A stretch of DNA of 64,000 nucleotides from Clostridium cylindrosporum DSM 605. GTDB taxonomy: Bacteria > Bacillota > Clostridia > Clostridiales > Caloramatoraceae. Below are positions 44,093-53,245 of this stretch, piece by piece. The translations under genes and the position numbers were made by a program. The notes beneath the pieces were generated by a model. That model ran no database searches and was not told the DNA's origin. It worked only from the letters and a program-made list of their open reading frames with translations. Within the stretch, counting starts at the first letter, position 1, and each line of letters opens with the position of its first letter. The DNA is taken from contig NZ_LFVU01000024.1 in the NCBI RefSeq assembly GCF_001047375.1, positions 124,001-188,000 on the forward strand, written 5' to 3'.

Positions 44093-44124
44093 AGGCCCTG
44101 TGTGAGAGATAGGGCCTCTTTTTT
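44093..44124 (+). terminator. Terminator of the serine protease gene
   Basis: AGGCCCT stem with AGGGCCT, 11-base loop, then C and six T. Confidence 0.88.
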
Positions 44125-44980
44125 AACTTACCTCATATTTATTATTATAAATGTACATATATAAGGATGAAGCAAAAATAATTATATATCCTATAATACT
44201 CAAATAGTCTGGAATTTGATCAAATAAAATTACACTAAATATACCTGAGAAAACTACAGTGAAATAATTAAATATAGATATCTCCTTAGCAGGGGCAAAC
44301 TTATATGCAAGTGTAATTCCAAACTGACCAATACATGCAAACACGCCAGCAAGTGTTAAGTATATTATCTGAGTAGTAGACATTGGACTATAATTAAACA
44401 CTACAAATGGAAGCAGTGCCACTGTAGAGAAGAAAGAAAAGTAAAATACAACAGTATAATATTCCTCCTTGTCCTTCAAAACTCTAACTACAGTATATGC
44501 ACCAGCAGCAAAAATTGACGACAAAAATCCTATCATATAAGGAATAATACTTAGTGAAAGCTGAGGCTTGATTATGAATAAACATCCTATAAATGCTATT
44601 GCCAGTGCTATACCTTGCATAGGCTTTATTTTTTCCCTTAGAAAAATTGCACAAAAAACTATAACAAAAAATGGACTTAATTTATTTAGCATTTCTGCAT
44701 CTGATAAAACCAAGCCATCTATAGCATAGAAGTATAATATTACTCCTAAAAGCCCAAGTGTAGACCTTAATATAAGGTACTTCTGACTCTCCCTTTTACC
44801 AAAGAGACTTGAACCATAATATTTTACAAGTCCAAATGCTATAATTACTGACACTGCATTTCTAAAAAGAGCCTTTTGCATTGTCGGAATATCTCCAGAC
44901 AACTTAACGAAGGCGGACATTATAGCAAAACCTAACGCTGATATTATTATTGCTAATATCCCCTTATTTCTATCTGTCAT
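44123..44980 (-). CDS. EamA/DMT family transporter
   Basis: A 285-residue protein with ten helices in two EamA repeats (about 6-135 and 145-280). AIIISALGFAIMSAFVKLSGDIPTMQKALFRN starts the first repeat; FAAGAYTVVRVLKDKEEYYTVVFYFS the second. Members export amino acids, purine derivatives or other metabolites. AAAGGGGAT precedes the ATG. It is convergent with the serine protease gene and monocistronic. Substrate not predictable. Confidence 0.9.
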   Translation of the reverse strand: MTDRNKGILAIIISALGFAIMSAFVKLSGDIPTMQKALFRNAVSVIIAFGLVKYYGSSLFGKRESQKYLILRSTLGLLGVILYFYAIDGLVLSDAEMLNKLSPFFVIVFCAIFLREKIKPMQGIALAIAFIGCLFIIKPQLSLSIIPYMIGFLSSIFAAGAYTVVRVLKDKEEYYTVVFYFSFFSTVALLPFVVFNYSPMSTTQIIYLTLAGVFACIGQFGITLAYKFAPAKEISIFNYFTVVFSGIFSVILFDQIPDYLSIIGYIIIFASSLYMYIYNNKYEVS

Positions 44981-45154
44981 TTAATCACCCATCCCCTTTA
45001 CCTTATTATATAAAATTAATTATACCATCACTTATAACTTTACTTAATATATATGCAATATATGGTGGATACTTTATTAAAATAAACTTTGATTATAAAA
45101 ATATAGTAAAGGGTAAGTAACCTAAATATTCCAGGAAGTTTTTATTTATAACTA
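44981..45154. other. Gene-free upstream part of a 530-base intergenic region
   Basis: Spacer carrying the minus-strand promoter region of the EamA gene. The remainder of the gap to 45509 holds a candidate small RNA and the promoter of the nitronate monooxygenase gene. No reading frame supported. Confidence 0.5.
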
Positions 45155-45183
45155 TTGAAAATTATTATCAATTAGGTTATAAT
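45155..45183 (+). promoter_or_regulatory. Promoter of the candidate small RNA
   Basis: TTGAAA (45155-45160), exactly 17 bases, TATAAT (45178-45183). A near-consensus sigma-A promoter in a stretch with no gene until 45510. Confidence 0.75.
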
Positions 45184-45189
45184 GTTAAT

Positions 45190-45285
45190 ATAATCCCTAA
45201 CTACTATAGACATACTAAAAATTAATACTAAGAATCAATCCCAAACTGATTGAATAATCCAAGGCCCCCCTTGGATTATTTTTTT
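45190..45285 (+). ncRNA. Candidate small RNA of about 95 bases
   Basis: Between the promoter and a strong terminator (AATAATCCAAGG with CCTTGGATTATT, 45253-45280, then T-run) lie about 65 bases with a small hairpin TCAATC/GATTGA (45235-45253) and an unpaired A-rich 5' part. There is no start codon with a ribosome binding site, so an RNA product is more likely than a peptide. It does not match 6S RNA, tmRNA, SRP RNA or a riboswitch known to me. Alternatively it is an attenuated leader for the next gene. Confidence 0.6.
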
Positions 45286-45390
45286 ATAAATTAAATTTCT
45301 TAATTATATAGGAAATTTAATTTATATTATTCTTTTAGGGTCTATGAGAAATAGGGATAAGTCGGATAAAATATATCATTATATATTTAT

Positions 45391-45452
45391 TGTGTAATTT
45401 TTCAAAATTATACATAAAAATTATTGACATATTCATTATAAAATATTATCAT
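45391..45452 (+). promoter_or_regulatory. Promoter and upstream inverted repeat of the nitronate monooxygenase gene
   Basis: TTGACA (45424-45429), 17 bases, TATCAT (45447-45452). Just upstream, TGTGTAATTTT and AAAATTATACA (45391-45413) form an inverted repeat with one mismatch, a possible activator site. Confidence 0.6.
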
Positions 45453-45509
45453 TAAGAACTGATATACATCTTTATTTTGATTATCAAAGTATTAAAGTGA
45501 GGTAATTTT

Positions 45510-46577
45510 ATGGAATTTAAACCATTAAAAATTGGAAACCTAGAGGCTTCTATTCCTATAATTCAAGGGGGAATGGGTGTAGGAGTATCTTTATCTAAAT
45601 TAGCAGGTGCTGTTGCTGCCTGTGGAGGCATAGGAACTATTTCCGCTGCCCACCCGGGGTATGATGAACCTGACTTTGAACAAAATCCATTAGAGGCTAA
45701 TCTAAGAGCCCTTAAGAGACACGTTAAAGAAGCTCTTAAGAAGGCTAAGAATGGTTTAGTCGCTGTTAATATTATGGCTGCTGGTAACGATTACGATGAG
45801 CTAGTAAAGGCCTCAACTGACGCTGGAGCTAATCTTATTATATCTGGTGCAGGACTTCCTATGTCCCTTCCTGCCCTATGTAAAGGAACTGCTACTAAAA
45901 TAGCACCTATTGTATCATCATCAAAGGTAAGTTCTCTTATTCTTAAGATGTGGGACAAAAGACATGGTACTACAGCAGATGCAGTTGTATTCGAAGGTCC
46001 AGATGCTGGTGGTCATCTTGGATTCAAGCTTGATCAAATAGATTCTGCTAGAGAAAATTTCTATGATGAAATAGTTAAAATATTAGAAACTATAAAACCT
46101 TATGAGGAAAAGTATGAGAAAAGCATTCCACTTATAGTAGCAGGTGGAATATTTACAGGTGAAGACATTGCAAAGGTTATGAAACTTGGTGCAAGTGGTG
46201 TTCAAATGGGTACAAGATTTGTTGCAACTCATGAATGTGACGCCCACGAAAACTTTAAAATGGCATATGTAAATGCTACAAAGGAAGATGTTGGTCTTGT
46301 AAAGAGCCCAGTTGGACTTCCTGGCCGTGGAATAAGAAATAGATTTGCAGTAGAAATAGAAACTGAAAGAAAACCTGTAAAGAAATGTTACAAGTGTCTA
46401 CAGATGTGCAACCCTGCTGAAATTCCTTATTGTATTTCAGGTTCACTATTATCCTCAGTAAGAGGAGAAACTAAGGATGCTCTTGTATTCTGTGGTTCTA
46501 ACGCATATAAAATAGATAAAATAGTTTCTGTTAAAGAGCTTATGGACGAGCTTGTTGAAGGAATTAAAAAGGCTTAA
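45510..46577 (+). CDS. Nitronate monooxygenase / FabK-like flavin oxidoreductase
   Basis: A 355-residue FMN-binding TIM-barrel protein. IPIIQGGMGVGVS is the N-terminal FMN motif, FEGPDAGGHLGF the glycine-rich substrate loop, VAGGIFTGEDIAKVMKLGASGVQMGTRF the phosphate-binding half of the barrel. A cysteine-rich insert near the C-terminus (KKCYKCLQMCNPAEIPYC, about 290-307) is common in clostridial members and could bind metal. It may detoxify nitroalkanes or serve as an enoyl-ACP reductase; absence of fatty-acid genes nearby favours the former. GTGAGG precedes the ATG. Confidence 0.88.
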   Translation: MEFKPLKIGNLEASIPIIQGGMGVGVSLSKLAGAVAACGGIGTISAAHPGYDEPDFEQNPLEANLRALKRHVKEALKKAKNGLVAVNIMAAGNDYDELVKASTDAGANLIISGAGLPMSLPALCKGTATKIAPIVSSSKVSSLILKMWDKRHGTTADAVVFEGPDAGGHLGFKLDQIDSARENFYDEIVKILETIKPYEEKYEKSIPLIVAGGIFTGEDIAKVMKLGASGVQMGTRFVATHECDAHENFKMAYVNATKEDVGLVKSPVGLPGRGIRNRFAVEIETERKPVKKCYKCLQMCNPAEIPYCISGSLLSSVRGETKDALVFCGSNAYKIDKIVSVKELMDELVEGIKKA

Positions 46578-46592
46578 GTTACATAGAAAATT

Positions 46593-46628
46593 AAACGACG
46601 TATCACCAAAATGATACGTCGTTTTTAC
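46593..46628 (+). terminator. Terminator after nitronate monooxygenase
   Basis: Perfect 13-base stem AAACGACGTATCA with TGATACGTCGTTT and a T-run. Confidence 0.9.
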
Positions 46629-46691
46629 TTTAGTATAATAATCATATTTGAGTTACTTTATTCTAAAAACTAATATGTATAGCAATGAAAA

Positions 46692-47216
46692 TTATTGAAC
46701 GTTATACATTCCTTTGCTTTCCATATACTGAAATATAGCTTCTCCGTGCTTTTGTTCTTCCTTTTGAATATGATTTAATACGTCACGAACGCTAGTATCT
46801 CTAAATTCAAAAATTGAAGTATTGTAAGTTCCTGAAACATACTTTTCAGTCATTAGTAAATCTGTACACATATCTTTATCAGATAAATTAACTCCACCTG
46901 ATTGTGAACTACTCATACTACTTGAAGCTTGGCTTCCCATACTTTGGCTTGAACTTTGTGAGCTTTGACTTCCCATTGATTGGCTTGAGCCTTGTTGGCT
47001 TTGTTGTTGGTTCATTTGAGGAACTGTTCCATTTAGTAATTGATTAATGCTATCAAGATGTGTTCTTTCTGATTGTGCATTTGACGTAAATATTTGCTTT
47101 AATTGGCTACATTGTGTTTGATTTGCATACTTTGTATACTTTTCTATACAAAGTTCTTCATGACTCTTTTGGTCTTCTAGTAACATTCTTTCTTTTTGTG
47201 ATAAATTAATTTGCAT
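46692..47216 (-). CDS. CotF-like spore coat protein with Q/S/G/M-rich insert
   Basis: A 174-residue protein of the ferritin-like coat F family. The two helical halves (about 5-65 and 113-170) contain HEELCIEKYTKYANQTQCSQLK and TDLLMTEKYVSGTYNTSIFEF followed by QKEEQKHGEAIFQYMES. They are separated by a low-complexity linker (about 68-110) built from repeated SSQSMGSQ-type units, rich in Gln, Ser, Gly and Met. AGGAGG-type box (GGAGGTG). It is expected in the coat of spores and supports a spore-forming host. The repeat may vary in length between strains. Confidence 0.9.
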   Translation of the reverse strand: MQINLSQKERMLLEDQKSHEELCIEKYTKYANQTQCSQLKQIFTSNAQSERTHLDSINQLLNGTVPQMNQQQSQQGSSQSMGSQSSQSSSQSMGSQASSSMSSSQSGGVNLSDKDMCTDLLMTEKYVSGTYNTSIFEFRDTSVRDVLNHIQKEEQKHGEAIFQYMESKGMYNVQ

Positions 47217-47313
47217 AATATAACACCTCCGGATTTATCTGTTCAAATATTATTTTGGTCAAATATTATTATTTTATACCTTCAGTTTTTTAAATTGATC
47301 TCATCACAAAATA

Positions 47314-47338
47314 AAAAAGGCCACCTAAGTAGCCTTTC
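47314..47338 (-). terminator. Terminator of the GHL10-like gene
   Basis: Stem AAAGGC-AC with GT-GCCTTT and a four-base loop, then six T on the minus strand, immediately after the stop. Confidence 0.82.
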
Positions 47339-47341
47339 TTG

Positions 47342-49528
47342 TTATTTAATTATAACTGTATTTTCTCCCTTAGGAAGCATTATAGTATATGTTCCATTGA
47401 TTTCCTTTATATTAGGCGTTATTATCTTTCTATTAACTTCTATTGATGTAGGCTTTTTATCTACATTTATAAAACATCTTCCAGCTGCATTATAGTCTAT
47501 CTTAATTCCATTTAATTCAACTGTAGCATACTTTATGTCTGAATTAATGTCTGTTATACGAATCCCCTTATAGCTTGCATCTTTGATTTCTACCTTATGC
47601 TTTCCATATGGAACTATTACTGTATTGTCAGTATATACAGGATATTTCTTACCATCCATATAAACTTCCTTATTCTTCATATCTACATGCCAGATAAAGT
47701 TTTGTTTTGCATCAAACTCATATGTGTTTAGTGCAGTTTCTTTTCCTACAACATCATATGCATATGCATATGGTGCAAGTGTCATATCCTCTTCTTCAAG
47801 TGTTGCAAGTGCATACATTATAACCTTATCTGTGTACTTACTTGCATTATGAATCAATGAATAAACCTCTGTACCTCTTTGTTTCTTAGTTGGATAGTTT
47901 TGTCCGTATCTATCTATTATATTAATATCAATAAATAGCTTATCCCCTTTGTTCATAAGCTTTCTATAGTTTTCTCCTATAACACTGTATCTTTCAGGTC
48001 CAAGACTCCAAAGTGTAAATGGATCTTCAATCTCCAGTATAAATTTATATTTCTTTTGAAGGTTTACTATTTCCTTTGCATCAAGTCCAATATTCTCCCT
48101 CATTCTGTTATCAGCAATACTGTCAATCATAGTAACATTTGTTTCAAGGTATGGCCTATCTTTTTTCATTTCCTCAGATAGCTCTAACATCTCCCTATGT
48201 TGATTAGTTATTAAGCTAATTCTTTCCTTTATAAGATTTTCCTTGGCCTTTTTGTTACTCATCCAATAATTCTTTGAGGTTACCTTAAATGATTCCTTAG
48301 GGTCATATCCATATTTTTTCTTAAAGTCATTTCTAAATGCATCGTTCATAGGGGTAAATAAACTTGAATCCATAAACCCCTTACCTGGAGACTCATAGTA
48401 TATTTCAGCTATATCTATACCATCAAAGTCAAATCTATTCATTATACCCTTAACATACTCCTTAACTGCATTAAAGCAATCTCTATTTTCTAAGGCCATA
48501 AGATATCTCCAGTCTAGATGCGCATCCTTACCATCTGCGGTTTTTTGTCTCCACTCAGGGTGTGCATTCCAGAAATCAACACTTACCATAGGAAGTTCAA
48601 ACCAAGCAAAAACCTTTATTCCCCTTTTGTGTGATTCCTCTATTAATCCCTTATAATAGGCAATATTATCATCTGTCATAGAGGCCCATACCCCTACATT
48701 TATCTGATCATATCCCCATTCTTTAGCCTTATTAGCAACCTGTGCTGGAGTTTCAACTCCTAAATGATATCCAATATCTATATAAATAGCTCCATTATTT
48801 CTTGAATATACTGGTGCTAATTTGAATTCCTTACTAAATACATCAAGTAAAAATGGATAGTACTCATATCCTGACCCTTCACTTGGGGCTAGTTCACTTC
48901 CAGAGTAAATGACTCTACCTTTACCCATATTTCCTACTACCATTAAATCTGTACCGTCAATTGAATTAATAGCAAGCTTTTCAAATCCAGATGGTGCCTT
49001 AAATTGATATGAAGCCATTCCATCCTTAACTTCTATTTTCTGCTTCTCATGACCCTTCATTGTATATTTGCTAACTTTTTTATCGTACTTTATATCAATT
49101 CCAAGAGCCTCACTAAGCTTAGACTTACCTGTAATAATAGCATTTTGGCCCTTTTCTATATTCATTTTTATTTTATCTATTTCAGCATAAGATAAAGAAT
49201 TTACTTCATCCTGTGGGAAAATAAATGTACCTTTATAGTCTAGATTACTTTCGTATTTACTAAAGTCCCCACTTAACACATCATATCCTACACTTGTAAA
49301 TGCAGAGTATGTACCCTTATAGGACTTCAAGTTTTTAGTCAGAATAAATACACCTGTATTTAAAGGTCTTTTTTTCGTGTTACCTTCATATATTTCATTT
49401 TCTTTACTTAAAGATTTCTTGATACTACTAATGTTTCCTGATTCTAGATACCAGTACCCACCACCGATAACAATACATATCAATAATATAAGTAAAGAAA
49501 ATATTAATCCTTTTCTTTTACCCTTCAT
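47342..49528 (-). CDS. Membrane-anchored glycoside hydrolase-like protein (GHL10/DUF2194-like)
   Basis: A 728-residue exported protein. An N-terminal helix (about 7-27) is a signal anchor. A first domain (about 50-245) looks like a glutamine amidotransferase-like or DUF2194 fold, with a long TIM-barrel next (about 250-570): YIDIGYHLGVETPAQVANKAKEWGYDQINVGVW, KRGIKVFAWFELPMV and FDFDGIDIAEIYYESP are barrel strands like those in GHL10 hydrolases, with aspartate and glutamate at expected catalytic positions. A beta-rich C-terminal part follows. It may act on wall or capsule polysaccharide. GGAGGG precedes the ATG. It stands alone. Confidence 0.78.
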   Translation of the reverse strand: MKGKRKGLIFSLLILLICIVIGGGYWYLESGNISSIKKSLSKENEIYEGNTKKRPLNTGVFILTKNLKSYKGTYSAFTSVGYDVLSGDFSKYESNLDYKGTFIFPQDEVNSLSYAEIDKIKMNIEKGQNAIITGKSKLSEALGIDIKYDKKVSKYTMKGHEKQKIEVKDGMASYQFKAPSGFEKLAINSIDGTDLMVVGNMGKGRVIYSGSELAPSEGSGYEYYPFLLDVFSKEFKLAPVYSRNNGAIYIDIGYHLGVETPAQVANKAKEWGYDQINVGVWASMTDDNIAYYKGLIEESHKRGIKVFAWFELPMVSVDFWNAHPEWRQKTADGKDAHLDWRYLMALENRDCFNAVKEYVKGIMNRFDFDGIDIAEIYYESPGKGFMDSSLFTPMNDAFRNDFKKKYGYDPKESFKVTSKNYWMSNKKAKENLIKERISLITNQHREMLELSEEMKKDRPYLETNVTMIDSIADNRMRENIGLDAKEIVNLQKKYKFILEIEDPFTLWSLGPERYSVIGENYRKLMNKGDKLFIDINIIDRYGQNYPTKKQRGTEVYSLIHNASKYTDKVIMYALATLEEEDMTLAPYAYAYDVVGKETALNTYEFDAKQNFIWHVDMKNKEVYMDGKKYPVYTDNTVIVPYGKHKVEIKDASYKGIRITDINSDIKYATVELNGIKIDYNAAGRCFINVDKKPTSIEVNRKIITPNIKEINGTYTIMLPKGENTVIIK

Positions 49529-50011
49529 ACCTCTTCCCTCCTATATGTAAACTTAATTAACATTCTACCAAATATTTGTTAATAATTCTTTATAAATAAA
49601 ATAAGCATAGAAATTCATAACTATTGTAACACAGTTTTGTAAATTTTTTATCATTCTTAGGAGCTATTTAAGAACATTTTGTAAATAAATCAATATTTTC
49701 TTGACAATTTTGTTTATTCATACAATTGATGTTATTTATATTTCCGAATTGCACTATTTAAAATTCCAATATAAGTATGAGTTTTTTCAATTTTTGAAAT
49801 AACCTGTTAATTACCTAATCCATTGATATAACTAACTTTCCTCATTTCTAACCATATGTTTTTTCTATATTTAATAACCTTATAATTAATATTTTAAATA
49901 GCAAACCTTTTCGCATCAAAAAATATATTCAAATATATGCGATTTATTAAGAAAATGCTAGATTTATAGCGCAATTTGACCTTTTATAGCTTTTTAGGAA
50001 TTAACCTATGT
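49529..50011. other. Gene-free divergent region
   Basis: About 480 bases of AT-rich DNA between divergent genes. It holds the minus-strand promoter area of the GHL10-like gene. I see no reading frame or RNA structure I can support. Confidence 0.5.
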
Positions 50012-50040
50012 TTGACGTAATTTAGACACAGTAATAATAT
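50012..50040 (+). promoter_or_regulatory. Promoter of the APC permease gene
   Basis: TTGACG (50012-50017), 17 bases, TAATAT (50035-50040). Predicts a leader of about 75 bases. Confidence 0.7.
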
Positions 50041-50123
50041 TATGGAGTGTATTTTAAATAACGAACATTTTAACTAACTTAAAAAATGTATGTCAGGAGA
50101 TAGGAAAGGGGAAATTTTTAATT

Positions 50124-51527
50124 ATGAAGTCGTTATTCAGAAAAAAAGACGTAGCGTCAATTCTTGAGAATAACAAAAAAGCATCATTAAATAGAACACT
50201 AGGTGCTTTTGATGTTACCCTAATGAGTATCGGTGCTGTTATCGGTACTGGTGTTATGGTTCTTACAGGACTTGTTGCTGCGAGAGATGCAGGACCTGCT
50301 GTTGTTTTATCATTTATAGCTTCTGCTATTGTTTGTATAATGGTTGCACTTTGTTATGCAGAGTTTGCATCATCAGTACCAACATCAGGTAGTGCATACT
50401 CTTATATTTATGTTTCCATGGGGGAACTTGTTGCTCATTTAGTTGGATGGTCACTAATCATTGCTTATACAGTAAGTACTGCAACTGTTGCAGGTGGATG
50501 GTCATCATATTTTAATACTTTATTACATGAATTTGGTATTATACTTCCAAAGAGTTTGATTACAATACCTAGTCAAGGTGGAATTGTAAATCTTCCAGCT
50601 ATAATTATAGTACTATTTGTAACTTTCCTATTATATAGAGGAACTAAGGAAAGCAAGAAAGTTAATAACTTCATGGTTATAGTTAAACTTGCAGTTATTA
50701 TATTATTCGTAGGGGTTGGAGCATTCCACATGGATACTACTAACCTTACACCTTTCATGCCATATGGTTGGAGTGGTGTATTTGCAGGTGCAGCTTCTGT
50801 ATTCTTTGCATTTACAGGATTTGACGCTGTTTCAACATCAGCTGAAGAAGTTAAGAACCCACAAAAGAACCTACCAATTGGTATAATTACTTCACTTTTA
50901 GTTTGTACAGCTATATACGTTGTTGTTTGTCTAGTATTAACTTCTGTAGCTAACTACACTCAACTAAATGTTGCTGATGCTATGGCCTTTGCTCTACAAA
51001 GCGTAGGACAAGGATGGGCTGCTTCACTTCTATCAGTTGGTGCTGTTATCGGAATTACAGCTGTTATGCTTGCATATAGCTTCGGTGGTTCAAGAATACT
51101 TTATTCAATGAGCCGTGATGGACTACTTCCTAAGAAGTTCTCAGTACTAGGTGAAAAGAGTCATGCACCTTCTGCTGCAACAGTAGTTATCGGACTTGCT
51201 GCTGCTCTTATGGCTGGTGTGGTAGACCTTAAGCAACTAGCAGACCTTGCTAATATTACTCTTATAGCAGCATTCTTACTTGTAGCTATTTCAGTAATAA
51301 TATTCAGAAGAACTCATCCAGAAGTTGAAAGAGGATTCAGAGCACCTTTCGTGCCAGCTCTTCCAATACTAACAGCTTGTTTCTGTTTATTCCTAATGTT
51401 TAACCTATCAAAGGAAACTTGGTTATACTTCGGAATATGGATTGCTCTTGGACTAATAATTTACTTCGCTTACTCACGTAAACATAGTACACTTAACCAA
51501 GATGAATCAAAGAATATAAGTGCTTAA
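50124..51527 (+). CDS. APC family amino acid permease
   Basis: A 467-residue transporter with 12 helices, related to Bacillus YfnA and cationic amino acid transporters. TLGAFDVTLMSIGAVIGTGVMVLTGL is the first helix with the GxGI-type substrate loop; FAFTGFDAVSTSAEEVKNPQKNLPIGII is the TM6 region typical of this family. The C-terminal tail after TM12 is short (about 20 residues), without a fused stress domain, but a universal stress protein gene follows at 51722. Codons suggest good expression. Substrate unknown. Confidence 0.93.
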   Translation: MKSLFRKKDVASILENNKKASLNRTLGAFDVTLMSIGAVIGTGVMVLTGLVAARDAGPAVVLSFIASAIVCIMVALCYAEFASSVPTSGSAYSYIYVSMGELVAHLVGWSLIIAYTVSTATVAGGWSSYFNTLLHEFGIILPKSLITIPSQGGIVNLPAIIIVLFVTFLLYRGTKESKKVNNFMVIVKLAVIILFVGVGAFHMDTTNLTPFMPYGWSGVFAGAASVFFAFTGFDAVSTSAEEVKNPQKNLPIGIITSLLVCTAIYVVVCLVLTSVANYTQLNVADAMAFALQSVGQGWAASLLSVGAVIGITAVMLAYSFGGSRILYSMSRDGLLPKKFSVLGEKSHAPSAATVVIGLAAALMAGVVDLKQLADLANITLIAAFLLVAISVIIFRRTHPEVERGFRAPFVPALPILTACFCLFLMFNLSKETWLYFGIWIALGLIIYFAYSRKHSTLNQDESKNISA

Positions 51528-51543
51528 TAATAAGTCAATTATT

Positions 51544-51576
51544 GCCCTAAAGAAGATTTACTTCTTTAGGGCTTTA
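51544..51576 (+). terminator. Terminator after the APC permease
   Basis: Perfect 12-base stem GCCCTAAAGAAG with CTTCTTTAGGGC and a T-rich tail. Confidence 0.9.
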
Positions 51577-51623
51577 TTTATTTTAAGTATTATTTTTATT
51601 TTCAGAGTTTTCTAACAAATATC

Positions 51624-51653
51624 TTGTTAATCTTTGTCACCCCATGTTATAAT
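51624..51653 (+). promoter_or_regulatory. Promoter of the universal stress protein gene
   Basis: TTGTTA (51624-51629), 18 bases, TATAAT (51648-51653). Confidence 0.6.
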
Positions 51654-51721
51654 ACAATCATTATCAGTTCTACAAAATGAAATATTAGAACTAAATCTTA
51701 TATACTTAAGGGGGAATTCAT

Positions 51722-52138
51722 ATGACAGTTAAAAGAGTTCTTGTTCCAATAGACAAATCTGAAAAAACACTTAAATCAATTGAGCAGTTAAAACTTCTTT
51801 TCAGAAAGGAAGAGGTTCAAGTTGTTTTATTACATGTAATTGATGACTTTAACGTAGCAGCTGTAGACTATGTAAGTGCAGAGTTTATGGATGCAGTAAC
51901 AACTTTAAGTAATTCATTACTTGATAGAGCTGAAGGTCTACTTCCAGGCTATACTGTTGAAAAGATTTCTATCCTTGGATCAGCTTCTAAGGAAATCTTT
52001 AATACCTCAAGCGAGAAGAATATAGACCTTATTATAATGACAAAAACAGGTTCAGGACTAGTTGATAAGTATATTCTTGGTTCTGTTACTTCTAAGATAG
52101 TTAAAAAAGCAGATATACCTGTAATGGTAATTCCATAG
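51722..52138 (+). CDS. Universal stress protein (UspA family)
   Basis: A 138-residue single-domain UspA protein. KRVLVPIDKSEKTLKSIEQ at the start and the ATP-binding end MTKTGSGLVDKYILGSVTSKIVKKADIPVMVIP, with its G-2x-G-9x-G(S/T)-like pattern, are intact, which indicates the ATP-binding class. AGGGGGA precedes the ATG. It has its own promoter and follows an APC permease; such pairs recur and some permeases carry a fused stress domain, so it may modulate that transporter. That link is inferred. Confidence 0.9.
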   Translation: MTVKRVLVPIDKSEKTLKSIEQLKLLFRKEEVQVVLLHVIDDFNVAAVDYVSAEFMDAVTTLSNSLLDRAEGLLPGYTVEKISILGSASKEIFNTSSEKNIDLIIMTKTGSGLVDKYILGSVTSKIVKKADIPVMVIP

Positions 52139-52149
52139 GATAATAAAAT

Positions 52150-52186
52150 AATGCACATAATTAGATTATCTCTAGTTATGTGCATT
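52150..52186 (+). terminator. Terminator after the universal stress protein
   Basis: AATGCACATAA stem with TTATGTGCATT, between convergent genes; T-run short. Confidence 0.75.
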
Positions 52187-52216
52187 TATAAATTTCATTT
52201 TAAAATATATTCTATA

Positions 52217-53083
52217 TTACCTTTTAAAAACTGCAGTACACCACTCTTCTCCCTTTATACCTTTGGTTAATATAAATCCGAACTTCTCTACTATTTCTAT
52301 AACCTTTTCAAAACTTCTTATAAAAAGTCCTGATACAATCAACTCTCCATCCTTATTAGTAACCTTATCTATAAACTCCATAAACATTTCAGTTTCTTCT
52401 CCACCTATATTTATGATTGTTAAGTCAAAGGTATCATCTATAAGTGTATTATCCTCTAAAACATTTCCTACAATAACATTTATATTACTAACTCCGTTAA
52501 GTGAGGCATTAAAATCCACTTCCTCTTTAATATCTCTAATATCAAGAGCTGTAATACTTTCTGCTCCTTTAATTCCTGCTGCAATTGAAAGTACACCTGA
52601 ACCTGTTCCTATATCTATTACCTTTTTACCATTAAGATTCTTATCTAATATCCATCTTAAACAAACCTGTGTTGTTTCATGTTCACCTGTCCCAAATGCC
52701 CCTTGAGGAACAAAATTTATCCTTCTAAGATCTGTTTCATATGATGGATCACATAGAATCCAGCCATTACCTAAATCTATCCCTTCAAAGTTATATTCGA
52801 AGTTATTCTCTATTCTCTCTACATTTAGTTCATCATCAGTAAAGCCTAAAACTCTTTTTATGATTTCAGTTACTCTTAATAGCTCATCATCATCATCTTC
52901 TTCAATAACAACATTAACATCTATTTTTTCGTTATTACTAATTTCTTCATATTCATACCCATAATCTGTAGTAATAACCTCAAAGGGTGGAGTATAAAAC
53001 ACATTATAAATTTCTTCAATATTTAACTTTTCTATTCCTTCATCAACTTTACTTAAATCATATTTAAAACTTATTTTATACAT
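52217..53083 (-). CDS. PrmA-like protein methyltransferase
   Basis: A 288-residue SAM methyltransferase. The acidic N-terminal part (about 1-125) replaces or diverges from the usual L11-binding domain; the catalytic part has FVPQGAFGTGEHETTQVCLRWI, VIDIGTGSGVLSIAAG and ALDIRDIK. PrmA normally reads AFGTGTHxTT and a NILA-type motif; here GEHETT and INIGGE occur, so the target may not be ribosomal protein L11. It is a single gene with an AAAGGT box. A standard prmA beside dnaJ may exist elsewhere in the genome. Confidence 0.78.
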   Translation of the reverse strand: MYKISFKYDLSKVDEGIEKLNIEEIYNVFYTPPFEVITTDYGYEYEEISNNEKIDVNVVIEEDDDDELLRVTEIIKRVLGFTDDELNVERIENNFEYNFEGIDLGNGWILCDPSYETDLRRINFVPQGAFGTGEHETTQVCLRWILDKNLNGKKVIDIGTGSGVLSIAAGIKGAESITALDIRDIKEEVDFNASLNGVSNINVIVGNVLEDNTLIDDTFDLTIINIGGEETEMFMEFIDKVTNKDGELIVSGLFIRSFEKVIEIVEKFGFILTKGIKGEEWCTAVFKR

Positions 53084-53245
53084 AATTTAATCTACCTTTC
53101 TTTAAATTTTCTAATATTTAGATATACACTCTTTGTATACTTAATTCATGTTTAATCAATATATTATACCATAAGCCACTTTTAGTAACTCTATCTTTGT
53201 AATATAATGAATAATGATAGTATTTTACGTTATGGAGGGTATAAA

